64,000 nucleotides of DNA, from NCBI GenBank assembly GCA_000023185.1, contig CP001624.1, positions 558,001-622,000 on the forward strand, read 5' to 3'. This document shows, piece after piece, positions 25,684-32,565 of the stretch (position 1 is its first letter; each line of letters opens with the position of its first letter). The position numbers and the translations under genes were made by a program. Below the pieces are notes generated by a model. That model had not been told where the DNA came from. It made no database searches and saw only the letters and a list, made by a program, of their open reading frames with translations. Source of the stretch: Rhizobium leguminosarum bv. trifolii WSM1325 (GTDB taxonomy: Bacteria; Pseudomonadota; Alphaproteobacteria; Rhizobiales; Rhizobiaceae).

Positions 25684-26073
25684 ATGAATATCGGCGAAGC
25701 ATCGGAACGCTCCGGCCTGCCTTCCAAGACCATCCGCTACTACGAGGATATCGGCCTCATCCGCCCCGAAAGGGGCGGAAACGGCTATCGCGACTATGCC
25801 GCAACCGACGTCCACAAGCTGCGCTTCCTGCAGCGCTCGCGCGGCCTCGGCTTTTCCGTCGAGGAATGCCGGCAATTGCTGGCGCTCTATGAGGACAAGG
25901 AGCGGGCAAGCGCCGACGTCAAGGATATTGCCGAGACAAAGCTTGCCGAGATCGACCGCAAGATCCGCGAGCTGACGGAACTGCGCCGGACGCTGGAGCA
26001 CCTGGTGCATGCCTGCCACGGCAACGACAGGCCGGACTGTCCGATCCTCGAAGAGCTTTCGGACGGCGGCTGA
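25684..26073 (+). CDS. hmrR: MerR-family copper-responsive regulator (HmrR/CueR)
   Basis: The 129-residue activator has an N-terminal winged HTH (MNIGEASERSGLPSKTIRYYEDIGLI) and a dimerisation coiled coil. The C-terminal metal-binding loop CHGNDRPDC (Cys-x7-Cys) is the Cu(I) signature of the group. The AGGAG of the ribosome site overlaps the actP stop codon. ATG 25684 has the right spacing, while ATG 25678 directly abuts the site and is less likely. Being cotranscribed with actP, it should control its own level through the upstream dyad. Confidence 0.92.
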   Translation: MNIGEASERSGLPSKTIRYYEDIGLIRPERGGNGYRDYAATDVHKLRFLQRSRGLGFSVEECRQLLALYEDKERASADVKDIAETKLAEIDRKIRELTELRRTLEHLVHACHGNDRPDCPILEELSDGG

Positions 26074-26092
26074 CCATTTCAGGCGAATTGCA

Positions 26093-26401
26093 TCAGGAAA
26101 GCTGGGGCATGTTCTGGTTGGCTGCCCGCGAGGTTTGAGCCCGCTCGTCGGGCTCGTCGTCTTCGCCGTCGTCCAGCACCCCGTCATCCAGCCGATGCTT
26201 GATCGCCAGCGCATAGATCACGTCGAGAATATTGCGGTCTCTGAGATGAGGATCCATCAGGGCGAGAAGCGAGGCCCGGACGATCTTCTTGCTGGTGGCC
26301 TTCGGACAGCGCGCCTTGACGAAATCATAGAGCGCCTCATCCGTCAGCCCTTCCATGGCGCCGTCCACGAGAGCTTCGTAGACCCGCTTCTTTTCCTTCA
26401 T
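26093..26401 (-). CDS. Conserved small protein of unknown function
   Basis: The acidic, soluble protein has 102 residues (KEKKRVYEALVDGAMEGLTDEALYDFVKARCPKA...). The helical body (residues 1-75) is followed by an acidic tail (DDGVLDDGEDDEPDER). I recognise no characterised domain. An AGGGGAAAA ribosome site before ATG 26399-26401 and the coding character support a real gene. It converges on the copper regulator gene and is divergent from the ECF sigma gene. Confidence 0.65.
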   Translation of the reverse strand: MKEKKRVYEALVDGAMEGLTDEALYDFVKARCPKATSKKIVRASLLALMDPHLRDRNILDVIYALAIKHRLDDGVLDDGEDDEPDERAQTSRAANQNMPQLS

Positions 26402-26553
26402 TCTTGATTTTCCCCTGCAAATCAGCGGCGTCATGATCCGTCATGTAATTGTCATAAACAATTGGGGATTTGAGGCGTCGGTCCGCTTGAGAAGACTATT
26501 TTGATGATGATCCGACGATGATCTGCGGCCTGCATGATTTTTTCACGTCCGCG

Positions 26554-26581
26554 GGAATAAAACCCGCCGCATATCCGTATA
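26554..26581 (+). promoter_or_regulatory. Candidate ECF-type promoter of the sigma factor gene
   Basis: GGAATA and CGTATA are spaced by 16 bases, the form of an ECF sigma -35/-10 pair. The start codon of the sigma gene lies only eight bases after the -10, so the transcript would be nearly leaderless. Autoregulation is an inference. Confidence 0.45.
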
Positions 26582-26588
26582 CTCAATC

Positions 26589-27128
26589 ATGGAACGCAAA
26601 GACCGCCCCTTCGACGTCATCGGACAGCTTGCAGCGCTGAGGCGCTACGCTCGCTCGCTGGTGCGCAATTCGGACGAGGCGGAGGATCTGGTGCATGATG
26701 CGCTGGTGCGCGCCTTCGAGAAGCGAAAGAGCTTCCGCAGCGGCGGCAACCTGCGCACCTGGCTGCTCTCGATTCTGCACAATGCTCATATCGATCGTCT
26801 TCGCCGGAACCGGTCGCTGACGCGACGCCACGATGAAGCAGCTGTCGAAGCCGAGCAGTCCCTTCCAGCCGGCCAGGAACATGCCGTGCGCCTGCAGCAG
26901 GTGCGCGACGCCTTCTTCGACCTGCCGGAGGAACAGCGTGAGGCGTTGCATCTCGTCGCGATCGAAGATCTTTCCTACCAGGAAGCCGCCCAGGCGCTTG
27001 GCATTCCTGTGGGGACGCTGATGTCGCGCATCTCCCGCGCGCGGGCTCAACTGCGCGAATTCGAGGAGAAGACGCCGCGGGTTTCGCATCTGAGAATCAT
27101 CGGAGGGAACGGCAATGAAAGCAATTGA
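26589..27128 (+). CDS. ECF RNA polymerase sigma factor
   Basis: This sigma-70 family factor of the extracytoplasmic-function type has 179 residues. Region 2 is VIGQLAALRRYARSLVRNSDEAEDLVHDALVRAFE...RTWLLSILHNAHIDRLRR. Region 4 is FFDLPEEQREALHLVAIEDLSYQEAAQALGIPVGTLMSRISRARAQLRE. Regions 1.1 and 3 are absent, as expected. The following anti-sigma gene overlaps its 3' end by 14 bases. The inducing stress is not shown by the sequence. Confidence 0.9.
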   Translation: MERKDRPFDVIGQLAALRRYARSLVRNSDEAEDLVHDALVRAFEKRKSFRSGGNLRTWLLSILHNAHIDRLRRNRSLTRRHDEAAVEAEQSLPAGQEHAVRLQQVRDAFFDLPEEQREALHLVAIEDLSYQEAAQALGIPVGTLMSRISRARAQLREFEEKTPRVSHLRIIGGNGNESN

Positions 27129-27882
27129 TCCGATCCTCGATGCCGATCTCGACGCCTATGTGGATGGCGAGCTCGATGTCGCCCGTCGCATCCAGGTGGA
27201 ATCCTATCTTTCCGAGAATCCGTCGATTGCCGCCAAGGTCATGGCCGACCTCAGCGTCAAGGGCGAACTGCGTCTGGCGCTGGCCGGCGAAAGTGCCTTT
27301 GGCCGCCCCGAGACCCGCGATGCCGCCCGCCGGCTGGAACGTGGCCTTTCCTATGGCCGCATCTTCCATTCGATGCAGCGCATTGTCGCTGTCGGCATTC
27401 TGATCGCCGCCGGCTGGGTGGCGCACAATTCCTTCGGCGCCTTCTCGGCGACCGAGGTGGTGGCATCGGTTCCGGCACCCGCCTATGTCGAGGATGCCAT
27501 CCGCGCCTATCAGACGGCGGCGCTGCGCCAATCTATGCCTCCGCAGACGCCGGCCACTTATAACGCCGACGATATTCGCGCCGCCACCGCGATCGTGATG
27601 CCCGAACTGCCTAGGGATTGGAAGGTCGCCGACGTGCAGATCTTCCCGTCTGAATTCGGGCCCAGCGTCGAGATGGCGATCGAACAATCGGATGGAAAGC
27701 AACTGTCGCTTTTCGCCGTCCGTCCGGGCGCCTTCGAGGTCAAGCCTGTCAGCCATCTGACGCTGGAAAAAGCAGAAGCCGCCTATTGGCAAATCGGCGA
27801 GGTCGCTTATGCGCTGATCGCCGACGATAGCGGTCTCAATCTCGACCAGGCGGCCGAACGGCTCGCCCGCTCGCTCTATTAA
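27115..27882 (+). CDS. Membrane anti-sigma factor
   Basis: The protein has 255 residues. The N-terminal segment (DADLDAYVDGELDVARRIQVESYLSENPSIAAKV) is the anti-sigma helix-loop-helix found in ChrR/RsiW-type proteins, here without zinc-ligand cysteines. One transmembrane helix lies at about residues 84-105 (MQRIVAVGILIAAGWVA), and the rest is a periplasmic sensor region. The gene overlaps the sigma gene by 14 bases, so the pair is made together. By family logic it holds the sigma factor at the membrane until an envelope signal releases it. Confidence 0.82.
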   Translation: MKAIDPILDADLDAYVDGELDVARRIQVESYLSENPSIAAKVMADLSVKGELRLALAGESAFGRPETRDAARRLERGLSYGRIFHSMQRIVAVGILIAAGWVAHNSFGAFSATEVVASVPAPAYVEDAIRAYQTAALRQSMPPQTPATYNADDIRAATAIVMPELPRDWKVADVQIFPSEFGPSVEMAIEQSDGKQLSLFAVRPGAFEVKPVSHLTLEKAEAAYWQIGEVAYALIADDSGLNLDQAAERLARSLY

Positions 27883-27902
27883 TTCAAACCGAGGAGATCA
27901 GC

Positions 27903-28613
27903 ATGAACCCGATCAATCCCCGCTACGGTGCCGTCGCCGGCTCCCAGGCCCTCTTCGACGAAGGCCTTCGCCAGCATATGCTGCGCGTCTACAACTATAT
28001 GGCTCTCGGCCTCGTCATCACAGGACTCGTCGCCTTTGTCGTCGGCTCGACGCCGGCACTCTACGTCCCGATCTTCGGCTCGCCGCTGAAGTGGGTGGTG
28101 ATGCTTGCTCCGCTCGCCTTCGTCTTCTTCTTCTCGTTCAAGATCCAGACGATGTCGGCCGGCACCGCCCAGATCACCTTCTGGGCCTTCTGCGCCGTGA
28201 TGGGGCTATCGCTCGCGTCCGTCTTCCTGGTCTTCACCGGGGCGAGCATCGCGCGGACCTTCTTCATCACCGCGACGATGTTCGGCGCCACCAGCCTCTA
28301 CGGCTATGCGACAAAGCGTGATCTCTCGCGCATGGGCTCGTTCCTGATGATGGGCCTCTTCGGCGTCATCATCGCCTCTGTCGTCAACATCTTCCTGGGT
28401 TCGAGCGCGCTGCAGTTTGCGATCTCGGTGATCGGCATCGTCGTCTTCGTCGGACTGACCGCCTACGACACGCAGAACATCAAGGAACAGTATTCGGAAA
28501 ACTTTGATCAGGAATCGAACCAGAAGCTCGCCGTCTTCGGTGCGCTCTCGCTCTACCTGAACTTCGTCAACATCTTCCAGCTTCTGCTCAACTTCACGGG
28601 CGAGCGGGAATAG
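27903..28613 (+). CDS. Bax inhibitor-1 (BI-1/YccA) family membrane protein
   Basis: This seven-helix inner-membrane protein has 236 residues. Family features are the soluble N-terminus ending in LRQHMLRVYNYMALGLVITG, the closely packed helices and the acidic conserved core near the end (GLTAYDTQNIKEQY, with NFVNIFQLLL as the last helix). Bacterial members are proposed pH-sensitive calcium leak channels or modulators of membrane proteases. It follows the anti-sigma gene by 20 bases and may be in its operon. A strong terminator closes the unit at 28703-28728. Confidence 0.88.
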   Translation: MNPINPRYGAVAGSQALFDEGLRQHMLRVYNYMALGLVITGLVAFVVGSTPALYVPIFGSPLKWVVMLAPLAFVFFFSFKIQTMSAGTAQITFWAFCAVMGLSLASVFLVFTGASIARTFFITATMFGATSLYGYATKRDLSRMGSFLMMGLFGVIIASVVNIFLGSSALQFAISVIGIVVFVGLTAYDTQNIKEQYSENFDQESNQKLAVFGALSLYLNFVNIFQLLLNFTGERE

Positions 28614-28702
28614 GACTGCGCTTCTGGGGGCAAAGGAAGCGCAAGAGCGCCTGGTCTGCAGTCTGTGACAGGATGGCAGGTCGGGTGCTCACCCAAAAGA
28701 AA

Positions 28703-28728
28703 CGGCCGGGTCAAAGCCCGGCCGTTTT
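28703..28728 (+). terminator. Intrinsic terminator after the BI-1 gene
   Basis: A perfect CGGCCGGG/CCCGGCCG stem with a TCAAAG loop, flanked by AA on the left and TTTT on the right, lies about 90 bases past the stop codon. Confidence 0.85.
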
Positions 28729-28754
28729 CGTTCTTCAAGCACTTCGCGTCAAAC

Positions 28755-28875
28755 CGGACTCATGCGACGCGCTTTAAGTCTTTGTCTAATCCTTGACCTT
28801 GTCCCAAAACCGCTGCACACTTTTGGGCGACATGCTTTAGAGCGCCGCGTATCTTTTCAGACGCGCTGTGGCTGT
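28755..28875. repeat. Rhizobial dispersed intergenic repeat element
   Basis: The stretch holds CCCAAAA (28803-28809) paired with TTTTGGG (28821-28827). It also has ATGCGACGCGCTTTAAGTC and GCGCCGCGTATCTTTTCAGACGCGC segments typical of intergenic repeats I know from Rhizobium genomes. It sits at the left border of the metal-resistance island. Confidence 0.5.
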
Positions 28876-28902
28876 TATTTGGTGCTTTCAAACCGGCAAG
28901 TC

Positions 28903-29001
28903 GCGATCCACGCCCAGACGGCAAATCTGAAGCATCTGGGCAAGCACTGCCATCGCGATGATCGGCACGACTGCCCGATCATCGACGAGTTCGCCAATCA
29001 G
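28903..29001 (+). pseudogene. C-terminal remnant of a MerR-type copper regulator
   Basis: In one frame this stretch encodes LKHLGKHCHRDDRHDCPIIDEFAN. That is the C-terminal end of an HmrR/CueR-like protein with an intact Cys-x7-Cys loop; compare LEHLVHACHGNDRPDCPILEEL in the intact regulator at 25684-26073. Nothing resembling the HTH or coiled coil precedes it; the dispersed repeat lies there instead. It is therefore a gene stump, probably left by the event that inserted or trimmed the neighbouring metal island. Confidence 0.75.
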
Positions 29002-29105
29002 AGCGAAAAAGCGCCGCCGCCTGCGATCCACTCCCGCTTCGGTCTCAACGGATTGAAGACAGAACACGGGGGGCGCTAGCCGCACCTCCGGTCCCGAGGG
29101 CGACG

Positions 29106-29660
29106 TCATTCCATCCTGAACCTGACGTGGCAGGTCGTGCAGGTCTGTAGCATGAGGTGGAACGCGTGTTCCGCCGGCAGCGCCGACAACTCGTGCTCGT
29201 TGCGAACGTGGGTGCCGAGGGGCCCGCCGCCCGTCGCCTCTCCAGGCTTGATGCGCATGCTGGCGGGCATCCCTCCGGGGTTGTTCTCCGCGGCGGCATC
29301 CAGCGCGACGGCGTAGTCGCGTAGTCCGTTGGCGAGGCGGTCGAATCGCTCGCGCTCTTCGAGGATGTTCGGCCTCGCCTTCGACTGCGGACTGGCGGCC
29401 TCGGAGGCGAAATGTGCGGAGAGAACGCTCCCGGATTTGTCGCGGATCGTGTTGGCCGCCCATTTGAACTCGTCGGCCTTGTAACTCGCCGGATCCTTGA
29501 ACATGCCGGAGATCGTCTTCGCTGCGGCGGCCATGGCCTTCATGTCCGCTTGTCTGAGGGTGACCAGGTCCTCCGCGCCCGGCGATGGAACCGACGCCAT
29601 CAGGACTGCTCCCACGCCGTAGAGCAGCCCGACCTTCTTCATGTAACTGGTCCGTTTCAT
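29106..29660 (-). CDS. Cytochrome c' family heme protein
   Basis: The protein has 184 residues. A signal peptide (MKKVGLLYGVGAVLMASVPSPGA region) is followed by a four-helix cytochrome c' fold with the heme motif CTTCH near the C-terminus (LQTCTTCHVRFRME). The conserved opening segment RQADMKAMAAAAKTISGMF and the SALPAEHAFH stretch fit the family. These periplasmic proteins bind nitric oxide or shuttle electrons. ATG 29658-29660 is preceded by GGAACG; the internal ATG 29642 is an alternative. It is the last gene of a minus-strand cluster of metal-related genes. Confidence 0.8.
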   Translation of the reverse strand: MKRTSYMKKVGLLYGVGAVLMASVPSPGAEDLVTLRQADMKAMAAAAKTISGMFKDPASYKADEFKWAANTIRDKSGSVLSAHFASEAASPQSKARPNILEERERFDRLANGLRDYAVALDAAAENNPGGMPASMRIKPGEATGGGPLGTHVRNEHELSALPAEHAFHLMLQTCTTCHVRFRME

Positions 29661-29697
29661 CAATGCTGCGTTCCAAACCGGCCGGTGCCACCTGCTG

Positions 29698-29726
29698 CGG
29701 ATATCCGTCGCTTCACCGGATATCCG
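29698..29726. promoter_or_regulatory. Paired palindromes CGGATATCCG
   Basis: The 10-base palindrome CGGATATCCG occurs at 29698-29707 and again at 29717-29726. Centre spacing is 19 bases, about two helical turns, directly upstream of the cytochrome c' gene. This is compatible with a cooperative operator; no known regulator is assigned. Confidence 0.45.
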
Positions 29727-29769
29727 TTCTCAGCTAGGCAGGAAGAGGGGCGGACGTCGCCCTCCCCGA

Positions 29770-30102
29770 TCACGCCGCCATCTTGCGGCAGCTATCGGCG
29801 CAACGGCGGCAGGCGTCGACGCAGCTTTGCATGTCGCCCACCCGCTCGCAGTCTTCGGCGCACTGGCCGCAGATTTCGGCGCATTCCAGGCAGACATGCT
29901 TGTGGTGCTCCGAGCCGATCAGCATAAAATGCGCGGAGGTCCGGCAGATCTCCGCGCAGGCCATCATCAGCTTGAAGTGCGAAGGCTTGGTATGTTCGCC
30001 GCCCAGTTCCAAGCAGTGGCCCATCGCCATCGACAGGCATTCGCTGTAGCAGGCGAGGCAGTTGTCGATGCAGGTCTTCATTTCAGTCGACATGTGATGC
30101 AT
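29770..30102 (-). CDS. Four-helix-bundle Cys-rich copper-binding protein (DUF326/Csp-like)
   Basis: The 110-residue protein has 13 cysteines spaced along helices (CIDNCLACYSEC, CAEIC, CLECAEICGQCAEDC, CVDACRRCADSC). This is the pattern of the DUF326 and copper storage protein families, whose bundle interior is lined with thiolates binding Cu(I). No signal peptide is seen, so a cytosolic store is likely. A GGAGA site precedes ATG 30100-30102. It lies 11 bases behind the DUF305 gene in the same transcript direction, supporting a metal-handling operon. Confidence 0.88.
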   Translation of the reverse strand: MHHMSTEMKTCIDNCLACYSECLSMAMGHCLELGGEHTKPSHFKLMMACAEICRTSAHFMLIGSEHHKHVCLECAEICGQCAEDCERVGDMQSCVDACRRCADSCRKMAA

Positions 30103-30113
30103 GGCTCAATCTC

Positions 30114-30545
30114 CTACTTGGCTTCCTTGTCCACCCACTTTGACATCTCTTCGATCTCCTTTTTCTGGGCTTCGATGACCTTCTGGGCCATCTGCTTAGC
30201 CTCATCATTGTCGCCGTACTTAAGCTCTACCTCCGACATGCTGATCGCGCCCATGTGGTGGGCGATCATGCCGCAGACGAAGGAGACGTCGGCGTCCTTC
30301 TTCATCATCCCCTGCATCATGTTCATGTGCATATCCTTCATGCCGTCCATCGACGCCTTTTGGTAGTCGCTCATGTAGCCCATTGGCATGCCGCCCGAAG
30401 GCATTACCGCCTTCGACATGTCCATGTCTTGGGACTTGCATTTCTCCGGGTAGGCCATCGTCGACTGGGCGGAGGCCACCGACGGGAGGATTGAGAAGGA
30501 GGCGGCGACTGCCGCGCACAGGGTAAGGCTGGTGTACGTCTTCAT
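30114..30545 (-). CDS. Secreted DUF305 family protein
   Basis: The protein has 143 residues. A signal peptide (LTLCAAVAASFSILPSVASA) is followed by a Met/His/Asp-rich region (MDMSKAVMPSGGMPMGYM and MKDMHMNMMQGMM), which suggests copper or silver binding. The DUF305 ferritin-like helical core carries FVCGMIAHHMGAISMSEVEL, the family HHxxA motif. DUF305 proteins often occur in copper and silver resistance islands. ATG 30543-30545 follows GGAGA. It is cotranscribed with the Csp-like gene. Confidence 0.87.
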   Translation of the reverse strand: MKTYTSLTLCAAVAASFSILPSVASAQSTMAYPEKCKSQDMDMSKAVMPSGGMPMGYMSDYQKASMDGMKDMHMNMMQGMMKKDADVSFVCGMIAHHMGAISMSEVELKYGDNDEAKQMAQKVIEAQKKEIEEMSKWVDKEAK

Positions 30546-30585
30546 TTCTCGATCTCCAAATCTGCTTGAGGTTGGTTGTTCTGTC

Positions 30586-30939
30586 TCAGACTGCCGGAAA
30601 GCGGGGCGGCGGGTCGATCGCACGGATCAGCAGCAGCGGCCTCTCGACGGACGGCGTCGGTTCATGCCTCTCCGGTTCGAAGCGCGGAGCCGCGACCTTG
30701 GCAAGTTGCGGAAGAAGCGGACAGCAGTGCACCGTCGAACAGCACCCGGTCTGCGGGTTGTCGGCATGCCCCGGATGGTGATCGCGGTGCGCGACAACGG
30801 CGCAGTGCTGGCTTTGAAGAGTACTCGGCGCTGCGGCCACGTCAAAAGGATTCGCCGCAATGACGATCGCGACGACGAGAAGCTGAGCGTAGCGGAATAT
30901 GCTCCATGGTCCCATTCGGCTGGATTTCCCTTCCACCAT
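30586..30939 (-). CDS. Small Cys/His-rich exported protein of a metal island
   Basis: The protein has 117 residues. An N-terminal hydrophobic helix (FRYAQLLVVAIVIAANPFDVAAA) is followed by a His/Cys-rich stretch (HCAVVAHRDHHPGHAD...TGCCSTVHCC) and a proline-rich end (RAIDPPPRFPA). I do not recognise a named family. Proteins of this layout occur beside copper-resistance genes, and the ligand-rich centre suggests periplasmic metal binding. ATG 30939 or the internal ATG 30915 could be the start; neither has a strong ribosome site. It leads the minus-strand set with the DUF305, Csp-like and cytochrome c' genes. Confidence 0.6.
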   Translation of the reverse strand: MVEGKSSRMGPWSIFRYAQLLVVAIVIAANPFDVAAAPSTLQSQHCAVVAHRDHHPGHADNPQTGCCSTVHCCPLLPQLAKVAAPRFEPERHEPTPSVERPLLLIRAIDPPPRFPAV

Positions 30940-31071
30940 TGAACCGCGCGGCAGCAGCGATGTTCCAAGCTATCAGAGATCTGTGGCGGCGCCGCGTTTT
31001 GGCAACGGGGCGATGAGCAAGCGTTAACAGTCGCCGGCTAGTCTAGCGGTCTCTCGCTCGGAAAAAATTTG

Positions 31072-31578
31072 ATGAAACGTGGCTATTCGCTGGCCCAGAT
31101 AGGTCTTCACTGGCTGTGGTCGCCCTCCTGGTGCCGGTCCAGTATCTGACGGGCGGCAGCATCGAGAGAACCCACCACGCCGTCCACATGGGAATGACCC
31201 CGGCTTACTGGGACGTCGTCCAGCACCATCTTCACAACTACTCAGGAATGGCGATCGGCCTGCTGATGGGCGTGCGGCTAGTTTTTCGTCTCCTTCAGAC
31301 GGCCGAGACCCGCGCGCCCGGCACGTGGGCCGGGCGCGCGGCCACGGCTCTTCACCATGCCTTCTACGCAGCGATCCTCGCGCAGGCCTGCATGGGCTTC
31401 GTCGCGAGCTATCTCTGGTTTGGAACCGCCCCCCTACCACGTCGTCGGATCGAGGATCATTCTGGCGATGGTGGCGCTGCATTTCGTAGCGGCGATTTGG
31501 CCCACGGTGGTCGCCCGCGACGCGACGGTCGACCGGATGGTGTTCCCGCGTCGGACGCGCTCAGCCGATGATCTGTAA
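31072..31578 (+). pseudogene. Cytochrome b561, two frameshifts
   Basis: Joined across two frame changes, the sequence reads as a complete small cytochrome b561. It begins MKRGYSLAQIGLHWL and continues after a one-base loss near 31115 as VALLVPVQYLTGGS...MAIGLLMGVRLVFRLL...FVASYLWFGTAP. After one extra C in the C-run near 31432-31437 it runs as YHVVGSRIILAMVALHFVAAIWPTVVARDATVDRM. Heme-ligand histidines of the family remain visible. The two shifts cancel each other. No intact frame is left, so it is either a pseudogene or carries sequencing errors in the C-run. Confidence 0.8.
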
Positions 31579-32101
31579 CGTGGCGAATGTCAGCTCGACG
31601 TAGCGGCCGGTCTTGGCGACGAACACCAGGATCGTGAAGGGGAGGACCGGCTCCCTCAGCACGCCGGCGACAACAGTCAGGGCGTCGCCAAAAAGCGGCA
31701 TCCAGGACAGGAGCAACGTCCGTTTTCCACATTTCCGGTACCAGGGGGACAAACGCTCGAGCGCCTGTTCGTCTACGGGAAATCAGCGCCGATCCCGGAA
31801 CCTTTCGATACCACGGCCGAGAAACCAGTTGACGATGCTTCCAAGCGTGTTTCCGACGCGGGCGACGGCGAGCAGAGCCAGGACGGGGAACTTGCCAGTA
31901 AGAAGAAGCCGTCAACAGGGCCGTTTTTCTACGATGATCGATCTTGCGTGCCCATCAGTACGGGCTCCTGCATCGGCAGCACGGTCGCCGCGCCGAGAGC
32001 GGCGGCGAACAGGGCGACATAGGCGAAACAGACCGTCTGGATCCAGAACTAGAACCAAGCCCGGTCGGCCGCCGCGCAGGACACAGAAGGACTCGGGGCA
32101 T
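31561..32101 (-). pseudogene. YqaA/DedA-like membrane protein, nonsense and frameshifts
   Basis: On the minus strand an ATG at 32099-32101 follows GGAGGAGAAA. After a frame change the product reads FAYVALFAAALGAATVLPMQ. Following another disruption it reads TGKFPVLALLAVARVGNTLG and NWFLGRGIERFRDRR, then a TGA where Trp is expected. It resumes as FPVDEQALERLSPWYRKCGK, LLLSWMPLFGDALTVVAGVL and TILVFVAKTGRYVEL. This is the YqaA family of small VTT/DedA-like membrane proteins. It converges on and slightly overlaps the broken cytochrome b561 gene. Confidence 0.75.
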
Positions 32102-32565
32102 TTTCTCCTCCGTGATCAGCCGCCTGTCCATATCATATTCGCAAAGATGTCGCGATCAGCCAGCGGCAGGACACCTGCAAGAGTCATAGAGGTTCAAGTT
32201 AAATCCCCGCGGCCGAGAGCGTGCCCATAGGACGCTATGGCGGAACACGTCCGTCACATCGCCGTCAGATCAGCCCGGCGTTTTTATTGAGCAAGCACTC
32301 GATACCGATGGGAGTTGGAGATCTGCGCGCCCGGAGCCCATCGCCCAGTAAAGCACCGGACCTAGTCCTCGCCGTCCACTTCCTGCGCGGCCGATTCCGC
32401 CCGCGTAGCATGACCGCTCTGCAATCCCACATCCTCCAGCAACCCGACGTCCGGTAAGTCATGCAGGCGCGTCAAAACGGAAGGTGGAAAAGAAATGTTT
32501 CGTCGTCACAAGGCGCTCCCGCGGTCGGGCTGCGCGAAAATCGATTACAATTTTTGGAGAATGCG
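32102..32565. other. Region without a recognisable gene
   Basis: Only short frames with no homology are present. The stretch separates the decayed metal island from the replication region. I found no terminator, repeat or convincing promoter in it. Confidence 0.4.

Noticed and set aside
28762..29079. 105-codon frame containing the MerR tail as a complete gene
   Set aside because: The first half lies in a dispersed repeat and the end is unlike any MerR protein. Only about 30 codons show homology, so it is treated as a remnant.
31561..31752. 63-codon minus-strand frame as an intact small membrane protein
   Set aside because: It is the C-terminal part of a YqaA-like protein cut by a TGA codon, so it is annotated within the pseudogene.
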